A stretch of 32,057 bases of DNA from Acanthamoeba lenticulata (lineage: Eukaryota > Discosea > Longamoebia > Acanthamoebidae): positions 1 to 32,057 of the forward strand of contig NAVB01000625.1 in assembly GCA_002179805.1 (NCBI GenBank), read 5' to 3'. The translations under genes and the position numbers were made by a program. A model generated the notes under the pieces. That model made no database searches and had not been told where the DNA came from. It worked only from the letters and a program-made list of their open reading frames with translations. Shown here one piece after another: positions 18,501 to 30,900 of the stretch. The first letter of the stretch is position 1. The number at the start of each line of letters is the position of its first letter.

Positions 18501-19330
18501 TCTGCTCCCTCATCATCGTCATCGTCGTTGTCGTCACGTCGTTGTCATCGTCGTTAATGACCACGCCATCACCCACAACCCCGGTCAGGCAAGCGAAAGT
18601 TTGGGGATGTGAAGGGCAAGCCAGACCTTGTCCTGGTACTCGTTGAGGATCGGGGACTGGTGGTAGACTTCGAGCTGCTCCTCGAGCTGCTTGTTCTTCT
18701 CCAACTGCGTGCCATGATGAAGAGAGGATGAGAACAAGATAGCGAGGAAGAACTCCGATGAAGAGAGACGACGTACAAGCATCTTGCCCAAGGCGGCGGC
18801 CTGCTGGAGCTGGGCGGTTTGCTGCTCAAAGTGGACGTGGGCGGCCTCCAGCGGAGCCACGAGGCTCTGCCTGACGAGACGTCGCCGCTTCGTCGCCGCA
18901 GCCCAGGAAGCCCCCCGCCGCGACTCCGCCCTCGCCCGCTTCCTCTTGTCCTCTTCTTTGTCCTTGTCCTCTGCGCTCTCCATTTCATCTTCATCTTCGT
19001 CTTCATCCTCATTCTCCTCATCCTCGTCAGCGCTTACTTCGCCTGATGAACGCATTAGAATCGATGAAAGAAATAAAAAAATGCGTGACAGGGGGGCGTA
19101 CGCAGAGCGGCAATGGCGGAAGCCAACAAATGGAGGTGATCCAATCGCTCAATGCCACCTTCCTCGTCACTGTAGGGCTCCTCTTCTCCTTCGGTTGTAA
19201 CGAGCTCCTCTCCCTCGCCGGCGTCATCTGTTGTCGTTTCCTCTTCCGTGTCGGTGCCACGATGGCGGCCTCCTCGATGCTGACGGCTGCCACGGGGCGT
19301 GGCTCCTCGCCCCGGCACTGTGCTCTCCAT
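15580..19330 (-). CDS. Coiled-coil protein with CC1 box and Spindly-like motif; candidate dynein-activating adaptor, about 1121 aa
   Basis: Exons (minus): 19330-19159, 19042-18777, 18704-18627, 18501-16756, 16683-15580; phases close. The N-terminus is acidic then basic. At 139-143 AAALG is followed by KMLLEKNKQLEEQLE, which matches the CC1 box (AAxxG plus helix) of BICD, TRAK/HAP1 and Spindly adaptors, known to bind dynein light intermediate chain. A long coiled coil runs to about residue 450, interrupted by a Ser/Glu stretch. A Ser/Pro/His-rich disordered region follows, then SLFAELQQDVADLE at 583 on, resembling the Spindly motif that contacts dynactin's pointed end. A (SA)n run, poly-Ala and poly-Gln tracts and a C-terminal helix (RAELAELHGQLLARRREVHDAL) make up the rest. 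Likely links cargo to dynein-dynactin in the cytoplasm. The C-terminus may be longer (see 14921-15460). Confidence 0.75.
16319..16341. repeat. CAG-type trinucleotide run encoding poly-Gln
   Basis: CTG/TTG units on the + strand encode a run of seven Gln in the minus-strand adaptor gene. In-frame simple-sequence expansion. Confidence 0.8.
17067..17110. repeat. Hexanucleotide repeat GCCGAA encoding (Ser-Ala)n
   Basis: About six units of GCCGAA/GCTGAA on the + strand give alternating Ser-Ala in the adaptor's disordered region. Confidence 0.8.
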
Positions 19331-19847
19331 CTCCCTTCCTCCCAGCAATCAACCTTAAAATTGTATCAATCCGATTTAATGGCGCTAATATTGTGTTGAT
19401 TTTCGTAATCTATGCATTTTTATTTTCCTCGTCAAGCTCATTTCCATTTCCTGTCTACAGAAAAGAAACATTCGGCGAAGGGGCATATTGCCCTGCCCTA
19501 ATTGGAAGATGCTCCATGGTCCTTCCCAAACTTTCTAGGCACTTTCTGAATAGACCGCCACCTTACAGGGTAACGAATCGCGATACGGCCGAAACGAGTA
19601 GCTAATTGAAGACCAAGCGCACAGCCACGGTGGCACTTCCCTTATTCCCCTCTCCGCACAGCACAAGCCACAGGAACAAGTCTACCAGGGCTACCCCAGC
19701 CCCTTCTATCTCTTCTTCCACTTCTTCTTAAACCGGAGGAAGTACTTCCCAACACTAGTGCCAAGCAGATAGTCAGTTCTCAGGCAGTTCCGCCTTCCAA
19801 CTCACCACAACAAGACCTTCAAGGGCTACACATCTCTATACATCACC
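19331..19847. promoter_or_regulatory. Divergent intergenic region, about 520 nt
   Basis: It separates the starts of the adaptor gene (minus) and the Cys-repeat/VWA gene (plus), so it probably holds both promoters. The part near the adaptor is AT-rich; the part near the VWA gene is C/A-rich and pyrimidine-rich. Open frames here are short and look non-coding. I see no RNA gene or clear binding site. Confidence 0.4.
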
Positions 19848-21164
19848 ATGTCCTGGTTGTTTAATAGCGGCGGCCATTGCGACCATTGCAAGGGCGGCCA
19901 GGGGACTTGCGCCTGCGCCATTTGCCCCCAGAAGCGCAGCTCGCGCTGTCAGCGCCAGCACTGCCCCCACTGCAAGGGCCTCCCAGGCGGCTGCGCCTGC
20001 GAGTACAGCTGCGCCAAGCCGGGCTACGCGCAGTGCCGTCCGGTGACGGCAACGTCCTCCGTCTCCTCGTCGGGAGCCTTGGAGCACTGCAGCCATTGCC
20101 GAGGCCGCGAAGGCACCTGCGCGTGCGAGAGCGGCTGTTCACGCCCGTCGTCGGTCAAATGTCAGCCTCGAGGCGGCGTGGTGAGTTCCGGAGGCTCGAG
20201 CGCCGGCGGCCAGCATTGCTCGCACTGCAAGGGCCTCGATGGCGTCTGTGCGTGCGAGAAGGGCTGCGGCAAACCCTACTCGGCCCGCTGCCGCGCCCCA
20301 TCGCACTGCTCGCACTGCAAGGGCTTCGATGGCATCTGCGCGTGCAAGCAGGGCTGCAGCAAGCCGCGGGACTGCCTGTGCAAGGCCCCCGGACACTGCA
20401 CGCACTGTAAGGGCGGCCAGGGCGGCTGCGCGTGCAAGGAGGGCTGCCCGAAGCCCAGCAGCGCCCAGTGCGTGAGCTCTAGCATTGCCGAGGTGGCGGC
20501 CGTCGCCGGCCTGCTCGGCCGCGTGTCGCTCGAGGAGCGTGTGGGCATCCAGCCTCAGATCTCGGTCAACTTGATCAACGTCTGCTTCGCGGTGGACGCC
20601 AGCGGGTCGATGGCGGGCTCGTCGTGGAACAAGGCCCGCCAGGGCGTCAACCAGTGCCTGGGCCAGCTGAGCGACAGCGATTACTGCAGCGTGATCACCT
20701 TCAACGACAAGGTCGAGGTGATCGACTGCGACACCAAGAGGAAGCTCAACCTGAGCAAGTTCCACTCGATGCAGCCCAACGGCAACACGGCCCTGTACGA
20801 CGCCGTCGCGCAGGCCGTCACCGCCGCCCTCCAGATCCGCAAGCTGGTGGACGCCGCCACGCCGCTGCCGGTGGTCACCTACGTCATCATCCTCACGGAC
20901 GGCGAGGACAACAGGTCGCGCCTCAGCCTGCAGGAGGCCCAGGTCCTGCTCCAGCAGGCCAACAAGCTGCGCAACCTCAAGATCATCCTGGCCGGCATCA
21001 ACCTCAGCGGTACCGGCAAGCAGGCCGTGCTCAAGCTGGCGAGCGTGGGCGACGACGACATCCGCTTCATCGACCTGCAGTCGGCGTCAGACATCGACAA
21101 CCTGTTCGAGCACATCAGCCTCGAGCTGAAGGCTGTCCGTTCGACCAGGCTTGTTGTCTCATAA
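19848..21164 (+). CDS. Six Cys/His-rich repeats plus von Willebrand A domain, 438 aa, intronless
   Basis: One open frame from ATG 19848 to TAA. The N-terminal half has six copies of a 25-26 residue unit of form HCxHC(K/R)GxxGxCACxxxCxKPxxxxC, for example HCSHCKGLDGVCACEKGC. Each keeps a pair of HC steps, a CAC and two more Cys, suggesting metal binding or disulphides. Spacers are short Ser/Gly-rich linkers. The C-terminal half is a VWA domain with complete MIDAS: DASGS at 250-254, NTALYDA (Thr) and LTDGED (Asp). VWA domains bind protein ligands through a divalent ion. There is no signal peptide or membrane helix, so the protein is probably intracellular. The lack of introns, unlike neighbours, is notable. 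I do not recognise the repeat as a named family. Confidence 0.85.
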   Translation: MSWLFNSGGHCDHCKGGQGTCACAICPQKRSSRCQRQHCPHCKGLPGGCACEYSCAKPGYAQCRPVTATSSVSSSGALEHCSHCRGREGTCACESGCSRPSSVKCQPRGGVVSSGGSSAGGQHCSHCKGLDGVCACEKGCGKPYSARCRAPSHCSHCKGFDGICACKQGCSKPRDCLCKAPGHCTHCKGGQGGCACKEGCPKPSSAQCVSSSIAEVAAVAGLLGRVSLEERVGIQPQISVNLINVCFAVDASGSMAGSSWNKARQGVNQCLGQLSDSDYCSVITFNDKVEVIDCDTKRKLNLSKFHSMQPNGNTALYDAVAQAVTAALQIRKLVDAATPLPVVTYVIILTDGEDNRSRLSLQEAQVLLQQANKLRNLKIILAGINLSGTGKQAVLKLASVGDDDIRFIDLQSASDIDNLFEHISLELKAVRSTRLVVS

Positions 21165-21448
21165 CTTCCTTTTCTCTTTCCTCCTGTACCTATGGTTAAT
21201 TTTAGCGTTGGTCCGAAATTGTCGTCAACATTAAAATATTGTTCTAGATGAAAAAAAAAACATTTAATATTGGCCTCAAGAAATGAAAACAGAAAACACT
21301 GCTGACGCGTCGACATAAGCCGGAAATGAAGGCGCTGTCTCGCTGTGGGCGTTGGAGCAACCACACAACACGACACTGCACGGCACCAGGCAGAGACGTG
21401 CATCAATTTAAGCGGAAAGAGGCATTGTTTCTAAAATAATCAGCCAAG

Positions 21449-21820
21449 ATGAGTAAGATGAACCACGTTAACACCAAGGAGGAGGTCATTGAGGCCTTCC
21501 GCATTTTTGACAAGCAGAGTACGAACGCGACCTGACTTCATCCAAGCAAATTCATCTCATTGACTGCGATTGTTGCTTACAGGCACTGGCTACATCTCTT
21601 CGCACGAGTTCCGCGAGCTCTTGACTGAGCTGGGCGAGCCGATGTCGCCTGCTGAGGTGCGTTTGAGCGCCGTGTGCCTGTTTGTTCAAGCCTGCAGCTC
21701 ACGCCAACTCTTCCTCTTAAACACACATAGATCGACGAGCTGATCTACGAGGCCGACAGGGGTTCTGGGCAGGTGGCCTACCAGCAGTTCGTGGACATGC
21801 TCTTTATGTACGACCACTGA
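21449..21820 (+). CDS. Small EF-hand protein, one calmodulin-like lobe, 77 aa
   Basis: Exons 21449-21518, 21583-21656, 21731-21820; phases close to TGA. The protein is about half a calmodulin: helix KEEVIEAFRIF, loop DKQSTGYISSHE (canonical 12-residue EF loop), helix FRELLTELGEPMSPAEIDELI, then a second loop DRGSGQVAYQQF whose last position is Phe instead of Glu. The first loop probably binds Ca2+ and the second probably does not. It could be a light-chain-like partner of a myosin or another target. Intron 1 falls inside the first loop. The length is complete, with a clear ATG and stop, so it does not look truncated. Confidence 0.85.
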
Positions 21821-22067
21821 GTGCCGTTGCTCAAAGTGTGCAGCGCACTGTGTACACAGCGGTGGGTGGTTTCCCTCCCACAAGATGGATATAAATCATG
21901 CTACATTACTCGACGCCAATATACGGCCTCTCTTGCACAAACTCTCTCTTGCTTCGTTGCTTCTTCTAGAGATCTTGTAGGGGTGCCAATTTAATGTGAT
22001 CTTAAGATGCAAGATGAACGTGTACATCAATTGGCGTCCGCGCGTCTTTCACCACGAGGCAGCCCAT

Positions 22068-24430
<2,363 letters not shown>

Positions 24431-24918
24431 GCTCTATGAAGATTATGGAGAAGATTTCTTTGTGTGTGGATCTACCGACTCAAATCACACCTGACGCCTA
24501 TGCTTGTCGGTGGTGGAAGTGTGATGTCAGCTTGGTACAGCTTGTGAAGAAACAAGTGTGCCTGTTGCTGGCGGTCTCGTCGCGGTGGGCCTGGTGGGCT
24601 CGGTTCCTATTGAAATTCTTGGCACTTTCGCCGGGTGGCTTCTAGCGCTTGTCGACGCGTTCGTGCCTCTGCCGCGTTCGTCCACCAAACATGACGGAAC
24701 TCGGCGGACCCCACCGACGTTGGGCCAAAAGGCAGCAAGCGTTGGAGCTTGGTCAGCTCCCTCAAGGCCATTGCGCCAAAGACGGTTGAAATTCAGGGTT
24801 TTTAAATGATACAAAAAATAAATAAGAGTTAAAAACAAAAAAAAAAGAATTATTGGTAGATTTCCAGGCGAAAGACAAGCTTTTATTCAATTTGTCATTG
24901 TTTTCGCTTTCGTCTTGG
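24431..24918. promoter_or_regulatory. Divergent intergenic region, about 490 nt
   Basis: Lies between the starts of phosphoglucomutase (minus) and the ankyrin-SPRY-MATH gene (plus). Two overlapping open frames occur (24558-24809 plus, 24527-24838 minus) but neither has an ATG start or recognisable domain. An A-rich tract lies at 24806-24850. I see no clear element. Confidence 0.4.
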
Positions 24919-27900
24919 ATGGATCCCGTGGGCTGTCTCGTGGAGCTAGACTTCCCCAACACGAGGCTCCACCGACTGGCACGCGAGGGCAGCCCTGAAG
25001 CTGTGCAGATTGGAGCTTCATCACCAGATGATGTGCAGGACCCTGCAACGACGGTCGATGGCCAGGACGGTCACGGTTGCACGCCGCTGCACTGGGCCGT
25101 GATGCGCTGCCACCTTCAACAGGGGAACGACGAGGGCTACGCCACCTCAGTGCAGGTTGTTCGTACGCTGCTGAGTCTTGGCGCCAACGCCAATGCGGCC
25201 ATTGCGGCATCATCAACGTCAGCTACACCGAACACAACCACAAAACTACAACCTGTGGACACCATGGACGAAGGTAAACCGTGATCACCTCTCAGTCGCT
25301 TAGTTCTTTCTTCTTGATCTCCCCATCTCGGTTCGGTTAATCTTTTTTTGGCTCACCGTTTTTCCTCAGACCGTGAGGGCGAGGCCCAGCAGGTCGTGGC
25401 AGCGCAGGCGCCAGCGCCAGGGCAAACACCGCAGAGCTCTGTTTCCTTCAGGGCGCCAACCGTGGCGGGCCGCGAAGGGCCCGAGCGCGTTCGGATGAAC
25501 GAGCAGGACCGCTCCAATGAGATGAAGGTCTCCAAGGACGGCGTGCAGCTCTACAACTCGGCGCGGCTCACCTACTTGCTGGGCACCATGGGCTCGATCC
25601 GCAGCGAGGTCAAGGTCACGTCTGGCTGCTGGTTCTACGAGGTCCTCATCGGCACGGAGAACCTCTACCAGGTTGGCTGGTCGACCAAGGAGACCAAGTT
25701 CACGCGTTCCGAAGGTCTCAGCTCACCACTCAGCCTGCTGCGTCATCCATCCTGAAAAATCTGGCCTTTGATCATTGCTCACTTTGTGTTTTGTGAATAG
25801 GGATCGGTGATGATAAGTTCTCCTATGCTTACGATGGCTACCGTAGGCTCAAGTGGCACCGCCGAGGCTTTTGGCCCTGGGGCGCCAAGTGGAAGCCTGG
25901 TACCCTCTTTTCTTCCCTTTGTTTATGGACCGTTTTCTTTTAATGACCCTGGTAACGCTTGCTACAGGTGACATTCTTGGGTGTGGCTTGGACGCTGACA
26001 GGAAGGAAATTATGTACTGGCTCAATGGTATCAACCAAACCCTTCACCCTATTTATTTTTATTTTTATTTTTATTTATTTATTTTAATGCCCAGTAGCAC
26101 AATGACATGCATCTAACGAACTAAAATTCTCCGTTACCAGGCAAGTACTTGGGCGTGGCGTTCACGGATGTTGATTTGAGGGACGGCCTGTATGCCGGCG
26201 TTTCCATCGAGACGCAGGTCCGGTGCACCGTCAACTTTGGTGGCGAGCCGTTTAAGTACCCGCCCGCCGCCCCCGGTTCCCCGAATATGGACCTCGACGA
26301 GACCGCTACCACTTCATCCTCCTCCTCCTCTTCGTCGTCTTCTTCGTCCGCTTTGCCGGCGGCCCCGTCGGCTTCGTTTCTGGCATCGTGGCGTCCACTG
26401 CATTACGACACCGTGTTTGGCCTCTCGTCGCCCTTCCGGCATACGTTGGCTACGGGCTGCACAGCGCTACATGAGGCCGCCTTTCTCGGGCTGGCCGACG
26501 TGGCCAGGCTGCTGATCGAGGAAGGCCGGGCCGACCTCCACGCCTGCGATGCCTATCAGCGCACCGCGCTCCATCTGGCCGCCCTCCGCGGTGACTGCGC
26601 AATGATCAAGCTGCTGCGAACGGCTGGTGCAACACTGGAATGCGTCGACCAATCCGGCCGCACGCCGCTTCATCTGGCCGCCATGCGCGGCCACCTCGCC
26701 GCCGTCAAGTATCTCGTTTCGGTTCGCCTTCCAGAATTCGTTCTTTATTTTTCATATTTAGTTTTTTGTTTTCGTTCTTTTTGCCGTCTTCGCTTTCGCT
26801 CTTGGAGACGTTCTGACTGACTAGGCATGGTGTAGCAAGGGGCATCGATCCTGGCCCGGGACTCGAACTCGTGGACCATCTTCAAGGACACCACGCCGCT
26901 GCATATGGCCGCTGCGCACGGCCACACCGACGTCGTGCTCTTCCTTCTCGAGACCTCCTGCGACACAAGTACCCCTCCCCTCAATCTCCATTGTTTTACT
27001 GTGACCTGACCGCGCTTGTGCTGTGGCGACGTCGTGTTAGATATCGAGCCGCCCGCGGATGATGATGACATCGACCTGATCGAGTCCGACGAGGATGACC
27101 CCTGGGGGGAAATTGAGAGCGAAGATGGCGGTGAGAGTTTAGAGGACCTGGAAATGCTTCTGAGCGCGAAGCCAGACGGCATCATAGAAAGCGGACCCGG
27201 CGACGCAACCACGGCTGAACCCGGCGGCCAGGCTTTGGACGATGAGGCCGTGATGCTCCGGCTTCGAACGTTGCGGGAGCGCCACCGCCGGTTGCGGCTA
27301 CGATCCTCGCTTTACCTGTCGCGCTACCTGCGGAACGCCGACGGCAACACGTTCCTGCACTTGGCCGTGGCCAACGGCCACGCCGAGACGGCCGCGCGGC
27401 TGCTTGAGCTTCTAAATGGCACCGAAGAGGAGCAGATGGCGCGCCGACAGCTCGAGGCTGACAAGGCTAACAAAACGGACGAAACGGAGCAGCAGAATAA
27501 TGATGAGGAAGCGGAGAAGGAGAAGGTTATGGGCAAGGTCTGGCCACCGCTGCTGGATGTCAACGCCGACAATCTCAACGAGGAAACGCCGCTTCACTTG
27601 GCGGCCTATTACGGCCATCCGGCCTGCGTGGCGCTGCTCCTCAAGTATGGCGCCAACGTCAAGGCCAAGAAGGCCGACGCTCACACCAGTACGAAGCGCC
27701 TCCCTTGCCCTCCCTATTGACCACCCGATCCGAAAGCGGTCGCGGCCTCATCTCACGCGTGATGTGGCGGTGCCAGCCCCGCTGCACTACGCCTGTGTGC
27801 ACGGCAACATGGACTGCGTGCGGCTGCTGGTCGAGGCCGGCGCCGAGGTCAACCCCCAGGACAAGGACGGCGACTTCCCCCTGTCTCTTGCCGCTGGTGC

Positions 27901-30900
27901 GCTCCTACTCTGGGCCTGGCCTTCCCGCCCCGCTTGCCCATGACTCACGCGTATGCGCAGCCTACGACCACCCGGAGGTCGTGGCGTACCTGCTGGACCG
28001 TGGCGCCAGCGCCAACTGCCAAAGCACCAAGGACGGCGAGGCGGCGCTGCACAAGGCTGCCTGGCTCGGGAGTGTGGAGAGCATCGAGCTGCTGTGCGTC
28101 CGCGGGGCCGAGGTAGACCTCAAGTCCAAGAGCTACGCCGCGACGCCCCTGTCCAAGGCCATCAAGAACGGCCACACCGACTGCGCCGCGGTACTCATCC
28201 GGCACGGAGCCGACGTCAACCTTCCCAACAAATACGACACCACCCCGCTGGTGCGCTTGGCCTTTTTTTTTTTAAATTTTTTTTAAAGTAATGTTTTTGA
28301 TTTGTTTTGCTTTCATTATTGTCTGCTTTCACTAGTTTTATTATGCGACTGACGGGACAGAGTGCAGTACTCGGCCTGCGGGCTGATAAGCGACGACGCG
28401 GCGGAGCTACTGCTGGCCTCGGGCGCGCGCAACTACGTTTCAGAGCGCATCACGCCGCTCTACAGGGCCATGCACGAGAAGAAGCGTGATCTGGCGCTGC
28501 GCATCGCGCAGACAGAGCTGGCCGCACTCGAGCGGCAGCGCACGACGCCCGAGACCGAGGAGGACCGCCAGCGTCGCCAGGAATGGGAGCGCGAAAAGGA
28601 AAAGATCAAGGACACCGTCGAGTGGGAGATTGAGAAGAGCGAGTTGGCCAAGCTGTGGGAGCACAACGAGCTCGATCGCCTGCACCTACTGGCTCTCGCT
28701 GGCGACTCAGCGGCGCTCGCCGTCCGGATCGAGGAACGCAAGCGCGAGTTCGAGGCCGAGCGGGAGAAAAAGCAAAAGGCCAAGGCCGACAAAAAGCCGG
28801 GCCTCGTGGCCGGGGCCAAGGCCAAGGACAAGATGGATGTCGACGGCCAGGGCACAGCGGCTAAGAAGGACGGCAGCGACGGTGACGGCGACGCGACGGT
28901 GCCCGAGAAGAGCGCCGCTGCGGGCGAAGATGAGCTTGGGGCGCTAGACGTGCGGCTCAAGGACGGCCTCACGCCGCTCCACTTGGCCGCCTTTGCCGGC
29001 AACGTTGAGTGCATCATTCAGTTGCTCGATGCCGGCGCCACGCTCGGCGTCAAGGACATCCAAAAGCGCACAGCGTTCCACTGGTATGAAGAAGGCGCGC
29101 ATGCTTTGCATTCCCCTCCACTGGCCACTCACGCAGGCGGGCGTTTGTGTCGAATGTCAATTATGTAACGCAGGGCGGCGTCGCGCGGCCACCGTGACGT
29201 GCTGCGAGTGCTCATTGAGCGGTTCCAGCAGGCGCCTGCCGCGTCGACGTTCGTCGCGATGGAAGATTCGGCTGATGGCGACGGCGACAACCTGCTTACC
29301 GCCAAGGACTCGAACGGGTGCAGCGCACTCGCCCTGGCTGCTAAGAAGGGCTCCCTCCCCTGCGTGGAGCTGCTGGTCGATGCTTGCGGCCATGTCGACA
29401 AGAGCTGCTTCGGCTCGCTGCCCAGGAAGAAGGACAAGTACACAGCATGCCTTGAATTCCTTGTCAATCAGGTCATCAGGACGGGCGTGGCGCCCAAGCG
29501 GCTGGAGAAGATCATGTCGGACATCATCTACGCCGTGGGTGACGTGCCGGAGCTGGTCGAGCTGCTGCTCAAGCACGGGGCCAACCCGACCCCGCCCGCG
29601 TTCTCCGCCATCAATACCTACGGCCATGCTAAGACCTTCCGGATCATGCTGGCCAAGCTTCCCCCGGCCGAGATCAAGCGCCGACCGCTCCTCGCCTCCA
29701 GTACGTCCTGATATTGAATTGTTATCGTTAGTTGTTGTTTTTAACAAATTGGTTTCATAACGTTTTTGAAACAACAGTTCGGGGCAGCCTTGAGTGCGCT
29801 AAGATCGCGGTGAGCATGGGCGCCGACCCGAATCTCGTCTCGGCCGCTCAGTCGCTGTCGATTGACCAGCAGTCAGCGCTGCACGAGACGGCCAACTGCG
29901 GCCGCTACGACATCCTTCACTACTACCTCACCGAATGCGATGGCGATCCCAACCTGCGCGACTCGCGTGGCCGGACGCCTCTGCACTCAGCAGCGAACGG
30001 GGGCCACATCGAGTGCTGCAAGCTGCTGATCGAGCACGGCGCCAAGTGGAACATCCCGGACATGCGCAAGCGGCTGCCGCTGCACGAGGCTGCCACGCAC
30101 GGGTTCACCGACGTGTGCCGCTATCTGGTCTCTGCTGTGCCCGGCGGCAAGCGCGCCCTGGGCTCGCGCACCTTTACCCAGAGCACGGCCCTCCTCGAGG
30201 CCGCGCAGGGCGGCCACAGCATGTGCACCCTCTTCCTCATCCGGGCCGGCAGCAACATCTTTGCTACGGACAGGTTGCGTTTTTTTCTTTTTGCTCGTTT
30301 GTTTTGGTTAATGTGGTGGCTGACGTCAGCCTGGCTGCCGGCCACAGGAGCGGCTCGACGGCACTTCACTACGCCGCCCTGCGTGGCATGCTCAAGGTGA
30401 TGGACCTGCTGATCCGGCAAGGCGCCAACATCGACGTCCCTGACAACAAGGGCAACACTCGTACGTCGTGCCCCTTCTTCCCTTTACGGCGGTATCGTAT
30501 CATGCTAACGTCATTCGCCCGTCCGTCCATCTGCTCAGCGCTGCACATGGCCACGATGAACGACCACTCGGAGGCGGCTGAGCTGCTCATCCGACACGGC
30601 GCCGAGATCGACATCAGCGAAGAGCTGTCCAACCTATCTCCCATTCACTACGCCATACGCTCTGGTGCGTAGTTGGCTCCTCTCCTGGACGCACTCTTCG
30701 TCTTCTTCGTGGGAACTCACTTGGGCTGGCTGGCAGGCAACGAGCGGCTTTTTGGAGAGCTCGTCGCGCGCGGCGTGCCCACGACGTGCAAGGACGCCAA
30801 CGGGCTCACCCCGCTCCACGCCGCCGTGGCGGGCGGTCACATCGGGCTCGTCCAGCGGCTCGTGGCCATGGGCGTTCCGCTCCACATAAAAGACCTCCGC

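Noticed and set aside
19360..19605. Short + strand frames before the VWA gene
   Set aside because: No recognisable domain, AT-rich, no consistent start; more likely 5' flank.
20139..20765. 208-aa minus-strand frame opposite the Cys-repeat/VWA gene
   Set aside because: An Ala/Leu-rich shadow of regular repeats on the + strand.
24558..24809. Hydrophobic 83-aa frame upstream of the ankyrin gene
   Set aside because: It starts at GTG, lacks an ATG and splice context, and lies in a divergent promoter region.
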